A DNA stretch of 24,855 nucleotides from DASVFB01 sp036380275 (GCA_036380275.1 DASVFB010000012.1:1-24855); one strand, 5' to 3'. Positions 15,194 to 23,150 are shown, numbered from the stretch's first letter. Numbers and translations: made by a program. Notes: generated by a model from the sequence alone, not told the origin.

Positions 15194-16090
15194 TTAACGG
15201 CGTTCGATCGTCAGCAGGCGCGGTTCCGCATGCTCGACCTGCAGCGTCGTGTGCTCGAGCTCGAACCGGTCGTGGAGCATCTGCTCGAGGTGGCGGCGAA
15301 TCGCGTGGCAGTCGGAGTCCGGCGCGACGAGGACATGCGCCGCCAGCGCCGGGAAGCCGCTCGTCACGGTCCAGACGTGCAGGTCGTGCACCTCGACGAC
15401 GTCCGGCTCGGCCACCAGCGCCCGACCCACAGCCTCGGGGTCGATCCCAGAAGGCGACCGCTCGAGGAAGATCGACGACGACTCGTGCAGCAAGCCCCAG
15501 CTCGCCCACAGCATCAGCGCGGCGACGCACAGGCTCGCGATCGGATCGAACCGGTCCCAGCCGGTCACGAGAATCAACGCTCCCGCAATCGCCGTCGCCG
15601 CGAAGGCGACGCTGTCCGTGGCGACGTGCAGAAACGCACCGCGAACGTTGAGGCTCTCACGTGACGCGCGTGCGAGCACGCCGGTCGCAGCCAGGTTCAC
15701 GCCGATCCCCGCGAGCGCAACGGCGACAACGATCGCTCCACGCACCTCGTCGGGCGAGATCAGCCGGCGCACCGATCCATAGACGATCAGAAGCGCTACG
15801 ACGAGAAGCGTGATGCCGTTCACCTGCGCCGCGAGAATCTCCAGGCGCTTGTAGCCGAACGTCCAGCGCCCTTGCGCTGGTCGCGAAGCGAGCGTTGCGG
15901 CGAAGAGCGCGAACGCGAGCGCGCCTGCGTCGGTGAGCATGTGCCCGGCGTCGGCGAGCAGCGCGAGCGATCCCGCGATCAGCGCAGCGACCACCTCGGC
16001 AACCAGGAAGGCCGCGATCAGCGCCAGCGCGATCGCCAGCGCCCGGCGGTCCGTCGCGACGCGGACGTCCTGGTCGTGGTCGTGGCTCAT
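15194..16090 (-). CDS. Cation diffusion facilitator (CzcD/ZitB-type Zn2+ transporter)
   Basis: 298 aa from the ATG at 16090. His/Asp-rich N-terminus (MSHDHDQD), six predicted helices, and the tetrahedral metal site formed by D47, and H50/D54 of 'LLADAGHMLTDAG' together with H155 and D159 of 'GAFLHVATDSVAF'. The cytoplasmic C-terminal dimerisation domain has 'DVVEVHDLHVWTVTSGFPAL', with the His residues used for the second metal site. These proteins export Zn2+ or related divalent ions with proton antiport. The ATGA overlap with the M48 protease gene upstream shows translational coupling. The HDHD-H pairs suggest Zn2+ over Mn2+, an inference from the H/D rather than D/D site. Confidence 0.93.
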   Translation of the reverse strand: MSHDHDQDVRVATDRRALAIALALIAAFLVAEVVAALIAGSLALLADAGHMLTDAGALAFALFAATLASRPAQGRWTFGYKRLEILAAQVNGITLLVVALLIVYGSVRRLISPDEVRGAIVVAVALAGIGVNLAATGVLARASRESLNVRGAFLHVATDSVAFAATAIAGALILVTGWDRFDPIASLCVAALMLWASWGLLHESSSIFLERSPSGIDPEAVGRALVAEPDVVEVHDLHVWTVTSGFPALAAHVLVAPDSDCHAIRRHLEQMLHDRFELEHTTLQVEHAEPRLLTIERR

Positions 16091-17160
16091 GGGCTCACCG
16101 CCGCGATTCGTTCCGCTGGAGTCGGGTGCGTGAAGATGAAGGCGTAGACGAGCCGCGGCGGGTCGAGGTCGGCGAGATTCGCCTTCGCCATCCGCCGGAA
16201 TGCAGCCTCGAATGCGGCCGGGTCGCGCGTCAGGTCGAGCGCGAACCGGTCCGCGCGCCGCTCGAGCCGGCGCGAGAACGCGGCCGTGAGCGGCAGGCTG
16301 ACGAGCTCGAGCAAACCCCACGCAAGCAGGAGGACCGGAATCCGCCGCGGTGTCGGATCGAGCGGCCACGCCACGAGCACCGCGACGGCCGCGCTCAGCG
16401 CGGCGAGCAGAGTCCCCTTGGCAATGTCACGGTGTCGCCGATGTCCGAGCTCGTGGGCGACGACGACCTCGAGCTCCGGCCGCGCCGCCTCCGCGAGCAA
16501 CGTGTCGAACACGACGACACGGCGCGTGCTCCCGATCCCCGACACGTAGGCGTTGTGCTTGCGCGTGCGACGGCTCGCGTCGGCGACGAGCACGTCGCGA
16601 ATCGGAACACCGGCACGACGCGCCAGCGCACGCAGGCCGTCAGCGAGCGCGACGTCCTCGAGCGGCTGAAAGCGGTTGAAGATCGGCTCGAGCAGGAGCG
16701 GCGCCGCAAACACGAGCAAGAGCACGAGGAGGCTCGCGCCGATCACAGAGAAGAGCGGCCACCACGACGGAAAGAGGCGGATCGAACCGAGGAGGGCGAC
16801 CATCGCCGCCCCGGTGAGCACGCAGCCCACGGCTAGGCCCTTCACCTGGTCGAGGAACCAGTCGCGCATCCGCTGCGTGGAAAAGCCCCAGCGGCGTTCA
16901 CGCGCAAAGCCGCGCCAGAAGACGATCGGCAGCCGTGCCAGCTCGACGACCGCCAGGACGAGCGCCGTGAAGAGAAGGGTCTGCACCCACCAGGGCCCGC
17001 CGGTCGCGGCAAAGAGCTTGTCTCCCAGCCAACTGAATGCGAGTAATGCCGTCACACCTGTTGAAACCGCGATGTCTGCGGCGAGGGCGTAATAGAGCGG
17101 ACGGTGGTAGGCGTGGGCACGGGCTACCTCGTCGGGAGAGAAGAGAACCGTGGGATCCAT
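16087..17160 (-). CDS. M48 family (Ste24/CAAX-protease-like) membrane zinc endopeptidase
   Basis: 357 aa from the ATG at 17160. The N-terminal domain has several membrane helices; the zinc motif HELGH is at 236-240 in 'EVVVAHELGHRRHRD', and 'RRLERRADRFALDL' carries the downstream third-ligand Glu. The long N-terminal membrane part and 'NAYVSGIGSTRRVVVFDTLL' match the Ste24/CAAX prenyl protease 1 branch rather than short HtpX. In bacteria such proteases act in membrane-protein quality control. It is first in the five-gene minus-strand unit, overlaps the CDF gene, and is divergent from an FtsH-like membrane protease with only 44 bp between starts, suggesting joint regulation. An upstream GTG/ATG extension to 17202 would occupy the promoter, so it was not used. 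Confidence 0.9.
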   Translation of the reverse strand: MDPTVLFSPDEVARAHAYHRPLYYALAADIAVSTGVTALLAFSWLGDKLFAATGGPWWVQTLLFTALVLAVVELARLPIVFWRGFARERRWGFSTQRMRDWFLDQVKGLAVGCVLTGAAMVALLGSIRLFPSWWPLFSVIGASLLVLLLVFAAPLLLEPIFNRFQPLEDVALADGLRALARRAGVPIRDVLVADASRRTRKHNAYVSGIGSTRRVVVFDTLLAEAARPELEVVVAHELGHRRHRDIAKGTLLAALSAAVAVLVAWPLDPTPRRIPVLLLAWGLLELVSLPLTAAFSRRLERRADRFALDLTRDPAAFEAAFRRMAKANLADLDPPRLVYAFIFTHPTPAERIAAVSP

Positions 17161-17192
17161 CTTTTTCGTAAGTGAGGTTAATTGACCGTCTC

Positions 17193-17198
17193 TACCAT
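17193..17198 (+). promoter_or_regulatory. -10 box TACCAT, apparently leaderless start of the FtsH-like gene
   Basis: TACCAT ends 6 nt before the ATG at 17205, with no Shine-Dalgarno between. A TTGACC at 17182-17187 is only 5 nt upstream, too close to act as the -35 for this box. The 44-bp spacer also has to serve the divergent M48 gene. Confidence 0.5.
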
Positions 17199-17204
17199 TC
17201 ATCT

Positions 17205-20200
17205 ATGACGGAGCCACGGTCGCTCGCGCTACCGGCGAGCGAGGAGTCGACGCTCCTCGCACAGCAATGGCGCCTGCTCGCGCGCGCGGCCACGCTCGTC
17301 GCGATCCTGACCAGCCCCGCGGTCTTCCTCTATCTGCACAAGGAGAAGGGCTGGCCGATCGGCTGGTCGATCGTTCTCTCGATCATCGCCATCGCGACGT
17401 TCCGAGGCTTCGTCGATCTCGTCCTGAGGCGAGCGATCCCGTGGCCCAGCCTCTTCGGCACCGACGACCCACAGCTGCGCGCAGAGGACGTCGTCAACCG
17501 GCGGCGCGCGGCGTTCTGGGGCTTCATCTGGAAGCTCGTCCGTTTCTTCCTGATCATCGTGCTGATCGTCGTGATCATGCGGTCGTTCTTGCGCGGCTGG
17601 GAGGCGGCGAACCCCTGGGCCACGACGCAGGACGTCGGCAGCTGGATGTGGCACCTCAGGCAGTCGTTCAGGAGCTTCGCGAGCTACGGCCTGATCCTGC
17701 CGTTCTTCTTCATCTTCAACTTCTTGATCCTCATGGGCCCCATGCTGCTGATGGGGATCACGCAGATCCGCGGGTTCGAGCCCGGCGACGCGGACTGGGG
17801 TGTGAAGCTCGACGACGTCCGCGGCCAGAAGGAAGCGAAGGAAGAAGTGCGCCGGATCGTGTCGCTGTGGCAGTCGGGCCAGCAGTTCGAGGCAGCCGGT
17901 GGCAAGCGAGAACGAGGCCTCCTCTTCCTCGGCGCACCCGGCACCGGAAAGACGATGCTCGCGAAGGCGATCGCGACAGGCTTCAACTGCTTCGCTCCGG
18001 CGGAACGCTTTCTGACGAAGGAAGGCGTTCGAACGTTTGCCGAGACCGCTGGTACTGAACAGTTCGTCCTCACGCGTGACGGGACGTGGGAGCGCGCCGA
18101 AATTCGTTCTTTCGGACAGCAACCGATCGTCGAAGTCGAGCTGCGCCCCGGTGTGTATACGCGGTCATCGGTACGCCTCGTCATTCACGCGACGCCGGAT
18201 CATCGGTGGCTGACGACGAATCGCGGCGTCGTCACCGACCTTCACGCAGGCGACTTCGTGCCGTTCCAGGCGCCTCCCTCAGCGGAACAAGTCGATGAAG
18301 CATTTATTCGCGGCTTTGGCTATGGCGACGGAACGCTCGACACGCGAGGGCGAGCGCGAGTTCGGCTCTGCGGCGAAAAGGATCAGCGTCACCTTCCGCT
18401 CTTCCGGAAGTTCGGCCATTCGTTCGTGTCGTATCCGCCCTCGTACGGCGGCGATCCACTCGTCGTGTTCAACGGCGGCGTGATGTCCGATTGGAAGGAG
18501 CTGCCTACCGGTGACGAGTCACCAGAATGGCTCGCGAGCTGGGTGGAGGGGTATCTCGCAGCGGACGGCTGGTCCGACGGAAGCGGCGCTGTCGTGCTCG
18601 AGACGCAGGACGCCGAGGGCGTCGAGTTTGTCGCACGCGCCGCGCTGCACGCCGGCTACATGGTCGTCGGCCGTCACGTCAAAGCAGCGTCGATGGTCAC
18701 GAATTACGGCGCCCGCTCGGCCCCCCTGACAGCGCTGAAGCTGCGCCGCGAAGGAGTCTGGCAAGTCCTCGACGTGACGCCGCTGCCGATCGAATCCGAG
18801 GTCTACTGCGCCGTCGAGCCGAAGACCGGAACGTTCACGCTGGCGGACGGCGTGCTGACCGGGAACTGTCCCTTCATTTCGATCCCCGGTTCGGGCTTCG
18901 CGCAGACGTTCATCGGGATGGACGTGATCATCGTCCGCTACCTCGCGCGCAAGGCCAAGAAGCTCGCCGCGAAATGGGGCGGCCAGTGCATCGTCTTCAT
19001 CGACGAGATCGACGCCGTCGGCCGTCGCCGTTCCGGCGTCACTGCATCGATGGCGCCGCCGTCGCTCGAGGACTTCCTTTTCTTCGGCGAGCACGGGGCA
19101 CTCAACCCGAGCGGCGACATGATCCTCGAGACACGCGTCTGGCGCGACAAGCTCTTCGCGGCGCGCGCGCCTGAGCCGAGGCCTCCCGTGTCGTTCCTGC
19201 ACCGAATCTTCCCCCAGGGCATCGCCGGCGGGCTGATGGGCGGCGGCGGCGGTGGACAGCTCGCGCTCAACCAGCTGCTGATCGTCATGGACGGCGTCGA
19301 CAACCCCCCGTTCTTCCGCCGCGTGTTCACGAACCGGGTCAACCAGCTCCTCGACGCCCTCTACATCGTTCCGCTCAAGGTGCGCGGGCACGAGCTTCGG
19401 CTGCCGAAACCGAAGCCTCGCAAGGATCAGATCTACTTCATCGGCGCGACAAACGTCCCAATCGACGCGCTCGACCCGGCGCTGACCCGCCCAGGCCGCA
19501 TGGGCCGCCACGTGTGGTTCCGCACGCCGACGAAGCAAGACCGGCTCGACATCTTCGAGCTCTACATCCAGAAGGTCGCGCACGCCGAGGAGCTCGACCG
19601 GCCGGAGCGGCGCGACGAGATCGCGCGCATCACGTCCGGCTACTCACCGGCGATGATCGAGCAGGTCTGCTCGCTCGCACTGACGTACGCGCATCACGAG
19701 GGCATACCGGCGTTCGAGTGGCATCACCTCGTCGAGGCGATGGTCACTCTCGAGTCTGGCACGGCGGTCGGCATCGACTACGTGCCGGTCGAGACGCGAG
19801 CTACTGCGATCCACGAGGCGGGGCATGCGGTCGCCGGCCACGTCTACATGAAGGGCCGCGAGTCGACGCGTTTGTCGATCCGCATGCGCGGCGGCTCGCT
19901 CGGACACCACCAGGCGTTGGACAAAGAGGAGCGCTTCAGCCGGTTCCGCAGCGAGGAGATCGGCCTGATCATCTGGGGTCTCGGCGCGATGGCGGCCGAG
20001 CGTGTGTTCTACGGCGAGACGTCGAACGGCGTCGGCGGGGATCTCTTCACGGTTACGGCCGCCGCGGCGAACATGGTTGGCTCGTCGGGCATGGGGCCGG
20101 AGCGCGTCGAGCTCAACGGCCTCGCGCGGCAGAACGGCCATCCGCGGAGGCGCATGACCTCGGAGGAGCAGCGCAACGAGATCATGCGCCGCTTCGAGGA

Positions 20201-20492
20201 GATCGGCGTCCACATCATGAACCGATCCGCCGGTGGCATGGAGCACAGCCCGATCGGCCCGGTCGTCGGTGACCGCGACAAGCGTCGCATGGTCGCCCAG
20301 ATCATCGGCCAGGCGTACATGAAGGCGCATCACCTGATGCTCCACAACAAGGATTCGGTCGAGCAGATCGCCGAAGTCGTGATCCAGAAGAAGGAGATCT
20401 ACGGCGACGAGCTGATCGCCCTGTTGAACGGAGCCAACCTGCAGATTCCCGAAGTCGACCTCACGGACGAGCGCGTATGGCCCGTTCTGTAA
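17205..20492 (+). CDS. FtsH-like membrane AAA+/M41 metalloprotease interrupted by an intein
   Basis: 1095 aa precursor; about 802 aa after intein removal. Four hydrophobic segments at about 26-45, 54-75, 110-127 and 161-187 (classical FtsH has two). AAA module: Walker A 'GAPGTGKT' 243-250, pore motif F-I-G at 569-571 in 'FAQTFIGMD', Walker B 'IVFIDEID' with D600/E601, sensor Asn750 in 'FIGATNVP', arginine fingers R765 and R768 in 'RPGRMGRH'. M41 protease: HEAGH 870-874 and third ligand D946 in 'GGDLF', so both activities look intact. Unusual: a ~75-residue Gly-rich insert (about 609-683) and a ~45-residue insert (about 697-741) in the AAA core. An intein occupies residues 262-554. The ATG at 17205 is preferred over one at 17172 because TACCAT lies 6 nt upstream. 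It overlaps the next gene by 16 bp. Role inferred: ATP-driven degradation of membrane proteins. Confidence 0.92.
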   Translation: MTEPRSLALPASEESTLLAQQWRLLARAATLVAILTSPAVFLYLHKEKGWPIGWSIVLSIIAIATFRGFVDLVLRRAIPWPSLFGTDDPQLRAEDVVNRRRAAFWGFIWKLVRFFLIIVLIVVIMRSFLRGWEAANPWATTQDVGSWMWHLRQSFRSFASYGLILPFFFIFNFLILMGPMLLMGITQIRGFEPGDADWGVKLDDVRGQKEAKEEVRRIVSLWQSGQQFEAAGGKRERGLLFLGAPGTGKTMLAKAIATGFNCFAPAERFLTKEGVRTFAETAGTEQFVLTRDGTWERAEIRSFGQQPIVEVELRPGVYTRSSVRLVIHATPDHRWLTTNRGVVTDLHAGDFVPFQAPPSAEQVDEAFIRGFGYGDGTLDTRGRARVRLCGEKDQRHLPLFRKFGHSFVSYPPSYGGDPLVVFNGGVMSDWKELPTGDESPEWLASWVEGYLAADGWSDGSGAVVLETQDAEGVEFVARAALHAGYMVVGRHVKAASMVTNYGARSAPLTALKLRREGVWQVLDVTPLPIESEVYCAVEPKTGTFTLADGVLTGNCPFISIPGSGFAQTFIGMDVIIVRYLARKAKKLAAKWGGQCIVFIDEIDAVGRRRSGVTASMAPPSLEDFLFFGEHGALNPSGDMILETRVWRDKLFAARAPEPRPPVSFLHRIFPQGIAGGLMGGGGGGQLALNQLLIVMDGVDNPPFFRRVFTNRVNQLLDALYIVPLKVRGHELRLPKPKPRKDQIYFIGATNVPIDALDPALTRPGRMGRHVWFRTPTKQDRLDIFELYIQKVAHAEELDRPERRDEIARITSGYSPAMIEQVCSLALTYAHHEGIPAFEWHHLVEAMVTLESGTAVGIDYVPVETRATAIHEAGHAVAGHVYMKGRESTRLSIRMRGGSLGHHQALDKEERFSRFRSEEIGLIIWGLGAMAAERVFYGETSNGVGGDLFTVTAAAANMVGSSGMGPERVELNGLARQNGHPRRRMTSEEQRNEIMRRFEEIGVHIMNRSAGGMEHSPIGPVVGDRDKRRMVAQIIGQAYMKAHHLMLHNKDSVEQIAEVVIQKKEIYGDELIALLNGANLQIPEVDLTDERVWPVL
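17988..18866 (+). mobile_element. In-frame intein with compact LAGLIDADG endonuclease
   Basis: 293 residues (precursor 262-554) splitting the AAA helix after Walker A: extein ...'AIATGFN' | intein Cys1 'CFAPAERFLTKEGVRTF' (block A) ... 'FTLADGVLTGN' (blocks F/G) | 'CPFISIPGSGF'. Removing it restores the FtsH-type continuity 'GFNCPFISIPGSGF'. Block B is 'VIHATPDHRWLT' with T69 and H72 (intein numbering). Two LAGLIDADG-like motifs, 'IRGFGYGDG' (107-115) and 'VEGYLAADG' (186-194), each with the catalytic Asp, imply a homing endonuclease only about 80 residues between motifs. The last residue is Asn and the next is Cys, as required for splicing, but the penultimate residue is Gly in place of the common His. 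The base composition is visibly less GC-rich than the flanking extein, supporting later arrival. Confidence 0.93.
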
Positions 20493-21223
20493 GCATTCCG
20501 AGGCGTTTCTCGCTTGCGTACCTCGCGCTCGCTGCGCTACTCGGCGTCGCCGTGGGCATGTTCGTCCTGCTGATCGAGCGCCCCGCGCCCGAGCCCCCGC
20601 CTGCGTGGTCCGCGTGGACGCCGACCGCGACCGATCGCAGCGACCGGCAGGAGCAGATTGCGAACCACGTCGCGGCCGAGTATCGCCAGGGCGACGGCAA
20701 GAAGCTTGTGAACGTCGTCGTGCGCGATCCGTCGAAAGCGCCGAACCCGATTCAGGACATAGCGCTCACGCGAACGCTCCAACCCACGCAGCGCAGCGAC
20801 ATCATCAACGCCGATTCCACGGAGCGAACGGCGATGTACGTCCTGTGCGGTGCGGGTGGTCCTCCTGGGTGCGCAATCAAAGCCGGCAAGCCGTCCAAGG
20901 CACGTACGGACGTGCTGCGCCGCGAAGCGCTCGAGCTTGCGCTTTACACGTTCCGGTATCTCGACAAGACCGACTCCGTTGTCGCGTTCTTCCCGCCGAA
21001 GGACCTCTCGGACGTCATGTATTTCACGAAATCGGATCTCGAGAAGCAGCTGAAGATTCCGCTGCGACACACGCTTGCGAGGCCGAAGGGACCGATTCCC
21101 GCGAGCCTCTCGGCGACAGAGCGCCAGCGGATCGACGAGCTCACCTCACCGCGGCAGTTCCGCGCATCGTTGCGTGAAGAATCGAACGGCGCGAACGCAC
21201 TTCTGCTCGCGCCCGGGAACTAG
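20477..21223 (+). CDS. Membrane-anchored protein of unknown function, coupled to the FtsH-like gene
   Basis: 248 aa, starting inside the end of the FtsH-like gene (16-bp overlap), so translation is coupled. A short basic N-terminus (MARSVSIPRRF) leads into one membrane helix at about 13-33 followed by 'ERPAPEPPP', predicting an N-in, C-out single-span protein or uncleaved signal anchor. The outer domain is mixed alpha/beta with 'DRQEQIANHVAAEYRQGDG', two cysteines C124 and C132 in 'VLCGAGGPPGC' that could form a small disulfide loop, and 'FRYLDKTDSVVAFFPPKD'. I recognise no family. Position suggests an adaptor, substrate or regulator of the protease, as HflK/HflC or YidC neighbours are for FtsH, but no homology to those is visible. 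Confidence 0.75.
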   Translation: MARSVSIPRRFSLAYLALAALLGVAVGMFVLLIERPAPEPPPAWSAWTPTATDRSDRQEQIANHVAAEYRQGDGKKLVNVVVRDPSKAPNPIQDIALTRTLQPTQRSDIINADSTERTAMYVLCGAGGPPGCAIKAGKPSKARTDVLRREALELALYTFRYLDKTDSVVAFFPPKDLSDVMYFTKSDLEKQLKIPLRHTLARPKGPIPASLSATERQRIDELTSPRQFRASLREESNGANALLLAPGN

Positions 21224-21288
21224 GGATGCAGCGCGACCCGCTCCTCGCGTGCACGATTGGCTCTGCCTACTGGTGAACGGTCGACCAC

Positions 21289-21305
21289 GCCGCCCGGGTG
21301 GCGGC
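21289..21305. terminator. Possible bidirectional terminator hairpin
   Basis: GCCGCC-CGGGT-GGCGGC lies in the 106-bp gap between convergent genes (stops at 21223 and 21330). The stem is strong, but there is no T-run on either side, so this is only a candidate. Confidence 0.3.
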
Positions 21306-21329
21306 CGAGGTAGGACCGACGGGTAAGGC

Positions 21330-23138
21330 TCAGAAGCGAGCCGAGACGTTCCGGCCGCCGACCGCCCCGAAGATGCGGTGGTTCCGCACCTGGAGGAACC
21401 CGCTCGCCGCCCGGGTGCCCCCGACGGAGACGATGCCGCGTTCGCTGCCTGGGACGAGCGTCCCGAGCTTCGACGTGGAGAACGTCAAGCGCCCGCTGAG
21501 CGCGAGCCCCGATACGTCGCTGTAGGCGGAGTAGTGGAACACGTCGAAGTCGTCGCCGCTTAGCAGCCCGTGCTCGAGGCCGGCAGACCATCCGGCCGGG
21601 TACACGGTCAGCCACGACGCTTCGGCCTCCCGCAGCGTGCTGATCGTCGCGGAGAGCGTCCGCCCCGCGAAACCGCCGACCCCGGCGATCGGCTTCGCCG
21701 CCGCCACCGATGCAGGGATCGGGGCGAGCGGCCTGATCGTCAGAGGCACGCGGTCACAACGCGCCGTTGGAACACGGCCGACGATCCACGAACGAACCGC
21801 CTTGTTCACGCAGGTCGAGGAGCTCACGACCATGTGGCCGACACCTGGTGCGACGACCACGCGGCCCTGACGGAAGCGAGCGGCAATCGCGATACCGTCG
21901 CGCGACGGCGTCCGTACGTCGCGGTCGCCCGCGAGCACCAGCACCGGCACGTCCGGCAGCTTTCCGGTCGGCGCATGCGCCGGTCCGGTCGGCCAGCCGA
22001 GGCATTCCGCGGCCTGCCCCTGCGCCGCCCACGTGCCGAAGCCGCGGAACGACGCCGACGGCACGGCCGCAACGGCGCTCGCAAGGAGCCCGGGACGTGC
22101 CCCGGGCGGCGTCTCGTAACGCCACGGGAATGGTCCGTCGTTGCACATCGTCGCGAAAAGCACCGCGTTGTTCACTTGCCCGGTGGACTGCTCTCCGATG
22201 AGCGCTGCGAGATGCTCGAGGTGCCTCGGCCGGCCCTCGAGCGCGGCTCTCACCGCGGCCGGCAACGCGGCTGCGACCCCGGTGTTCAGATCGCTCGTGA
22301 TGGCGAGGCCGAGTAGCGCGCGCCCGTCGATGCGCACCCGCCGCAGCGTCGGCGCCCAGCCGGTCCGGTAGACCGGAACCCGCGCCTCGAGGGGATGGGC
22401 CGCCAGCCTGTTCGCCAGCCGAGCGAAGTCCGCCGCGGGATCGCGGCCGGCACAGCCCGCGTCGCGGCAGATCGACCGCAGCGCGTCGGAGATCCCGCGC
22501 AACGTGTCCAGCCCGAGCGGCTCAGGTCCGTCGACGGGGACAACCGAGTCGAGAAGAAGCCGGTCGACATTCTTCGGGTGCGCGCGTGCGTACGCGAGAG
22601 CCTGCTTCGTCCCGTAGGAGAGCCCGAAGAGCGCGATGCGGTCGACGCCGAGCGCGCGCCGCACGGCGTCCATGTCCGCGACGTTCTCGCGTGTCCCGTA
22701 GAAGGCGCGCCTCGGCCCGATCGCAGCGGCGCACCGCGCGGCAGTCTTTGCGCCGCGACACGAGAGCGCCGCGGAATCGCCCGTACCGCGGTCGTCGTAA
22801 GCAGCGACGTTGTAGCCCGGAAACAGTGATGTCCAGAGGTCGGACGTGAGGTCGAACACCGTGGTCGAAGCCTCACCCGGCCCGCCTGCGAGCAGCAGGA
22901 TCGTGCCCCGCGGGTTGCGCTTGGGTGGTTGCGCCGTGACGAAGAGCCGCAGCTTCCGCCCTTTCGGGTGCGAGTAGTCGAGCGGAACGGAGACGAATCC
23001 GCAGAGCAGCCCTTCGGTCGAGGCGCAGGCCGTGAGCGTCGGTCGCGGCGCGCGAGGCCGAGCGTCACCGGGCAGAGCGAAGGCGAGCGCAATAGCAAGG
23101 CCGAACCCCAGCGACAGCCCAAGCCGAGCGCGTGCCAT
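21330..23138 (-). CDS. Secreted TAP-type alpha/beta hydrolase (proline-iminopeptidase-like)
   Basis: 602 aa from the ATG at 23138. A basic N-terminus plus hydrophobic helix (about 6-22) ending 'ALPGDARPRA' is a signal peptide. Oxyanion-hole loop 'LLAGGPG' at 82-88, nucleophile Ser174 in 'FGLSYGTKQA', acid Asp405 or 407 in 'LVLAGDRDVRTP', His435 in 'PGVGHMVV' complete the triad. The S33/TAP-like C-terminal cap with paired cysteines (230s-440s) is typical of actinomycete tripeptidyl aminopeptidases. The last ~130 residues (about 470-602) form an additional Gly/Ser/Thr-rich, beta-rich domain I do not recognise. The in-frame extension to 23264 would translate the tRNA fragment, so it was rejected; TATCGT 6 nt before 23138 supports this start. 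Confidence 0.87.
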   Translation of the reverse strand: MARARLGLSLGFGLAIALAFALPGDARPRAPRPTLTACASTEGLLCGFVSVPLDYSHPKGRKLRLFVTAQPPKRNPRGTILLLAGGPGEASTTVFDLTSDLWTSLFPGYNVAAYDDRGTGDSAALSCRGAKTAARCAAAIGPRRAFYGTRENVADMDAVRRALGVDRIALFGLSYGTKQALAYARAHPKNVDRLLLDSVVPVDGPEPLGLDTLRGISDALRSICRDAGCAGRDPAADFARLANRLAAHPLEARVPVYRTGWAPTLRRVRIDGRALLGLAITSDLNTGVAAALPAAVRAALEGRPRHLEHLAALIGEQSTGQVNNAVLFATMCNDGPFPWRYETPPGARPGLLASAVAAVPSASFRGFGTWAAQGQAAECLGWPTGPAHAPTGKLPDVPVLVLAGDRDVRTPSRDGIAIAARFRQGRVVVAPGVGHMVVSSSTCVNKAVRSWIVGRVPTARCDRVPLTIRPLAPIPASVAAAKPIAGVGGFAGRTLSATISTLREAEASWLTVYPAGWSAGLEHGLLSGDDFDVFHYSAYSDVSGLALSGRLTFSTSKLGTLVPGSERGIVSVGGTRAASGFLQVRNHRIFGAVGGRNVSARF

Positions 23139-23144
23139 CCGGCG

Positions 23145-23150
23145 ACGATA
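23145..23150 (-). promoter_or_regulatory. -10 box TATCGT, apparently leaderless start of the hydrolase
   Basis: On the minus strand TATCGT is followed by CGCCGG and the ATG at 23138, a 6-nt gap identical to that of the FtsH-like and VOC genes. No Shine-Dalgarno is present. Confidence 0.5.

Noticed and set aside
17182..17187. TTGACC as a -35 box for the FtsH-like gene
   Set aside because: Only 5 nt from the -10 candidate; normal spacing is about 17.
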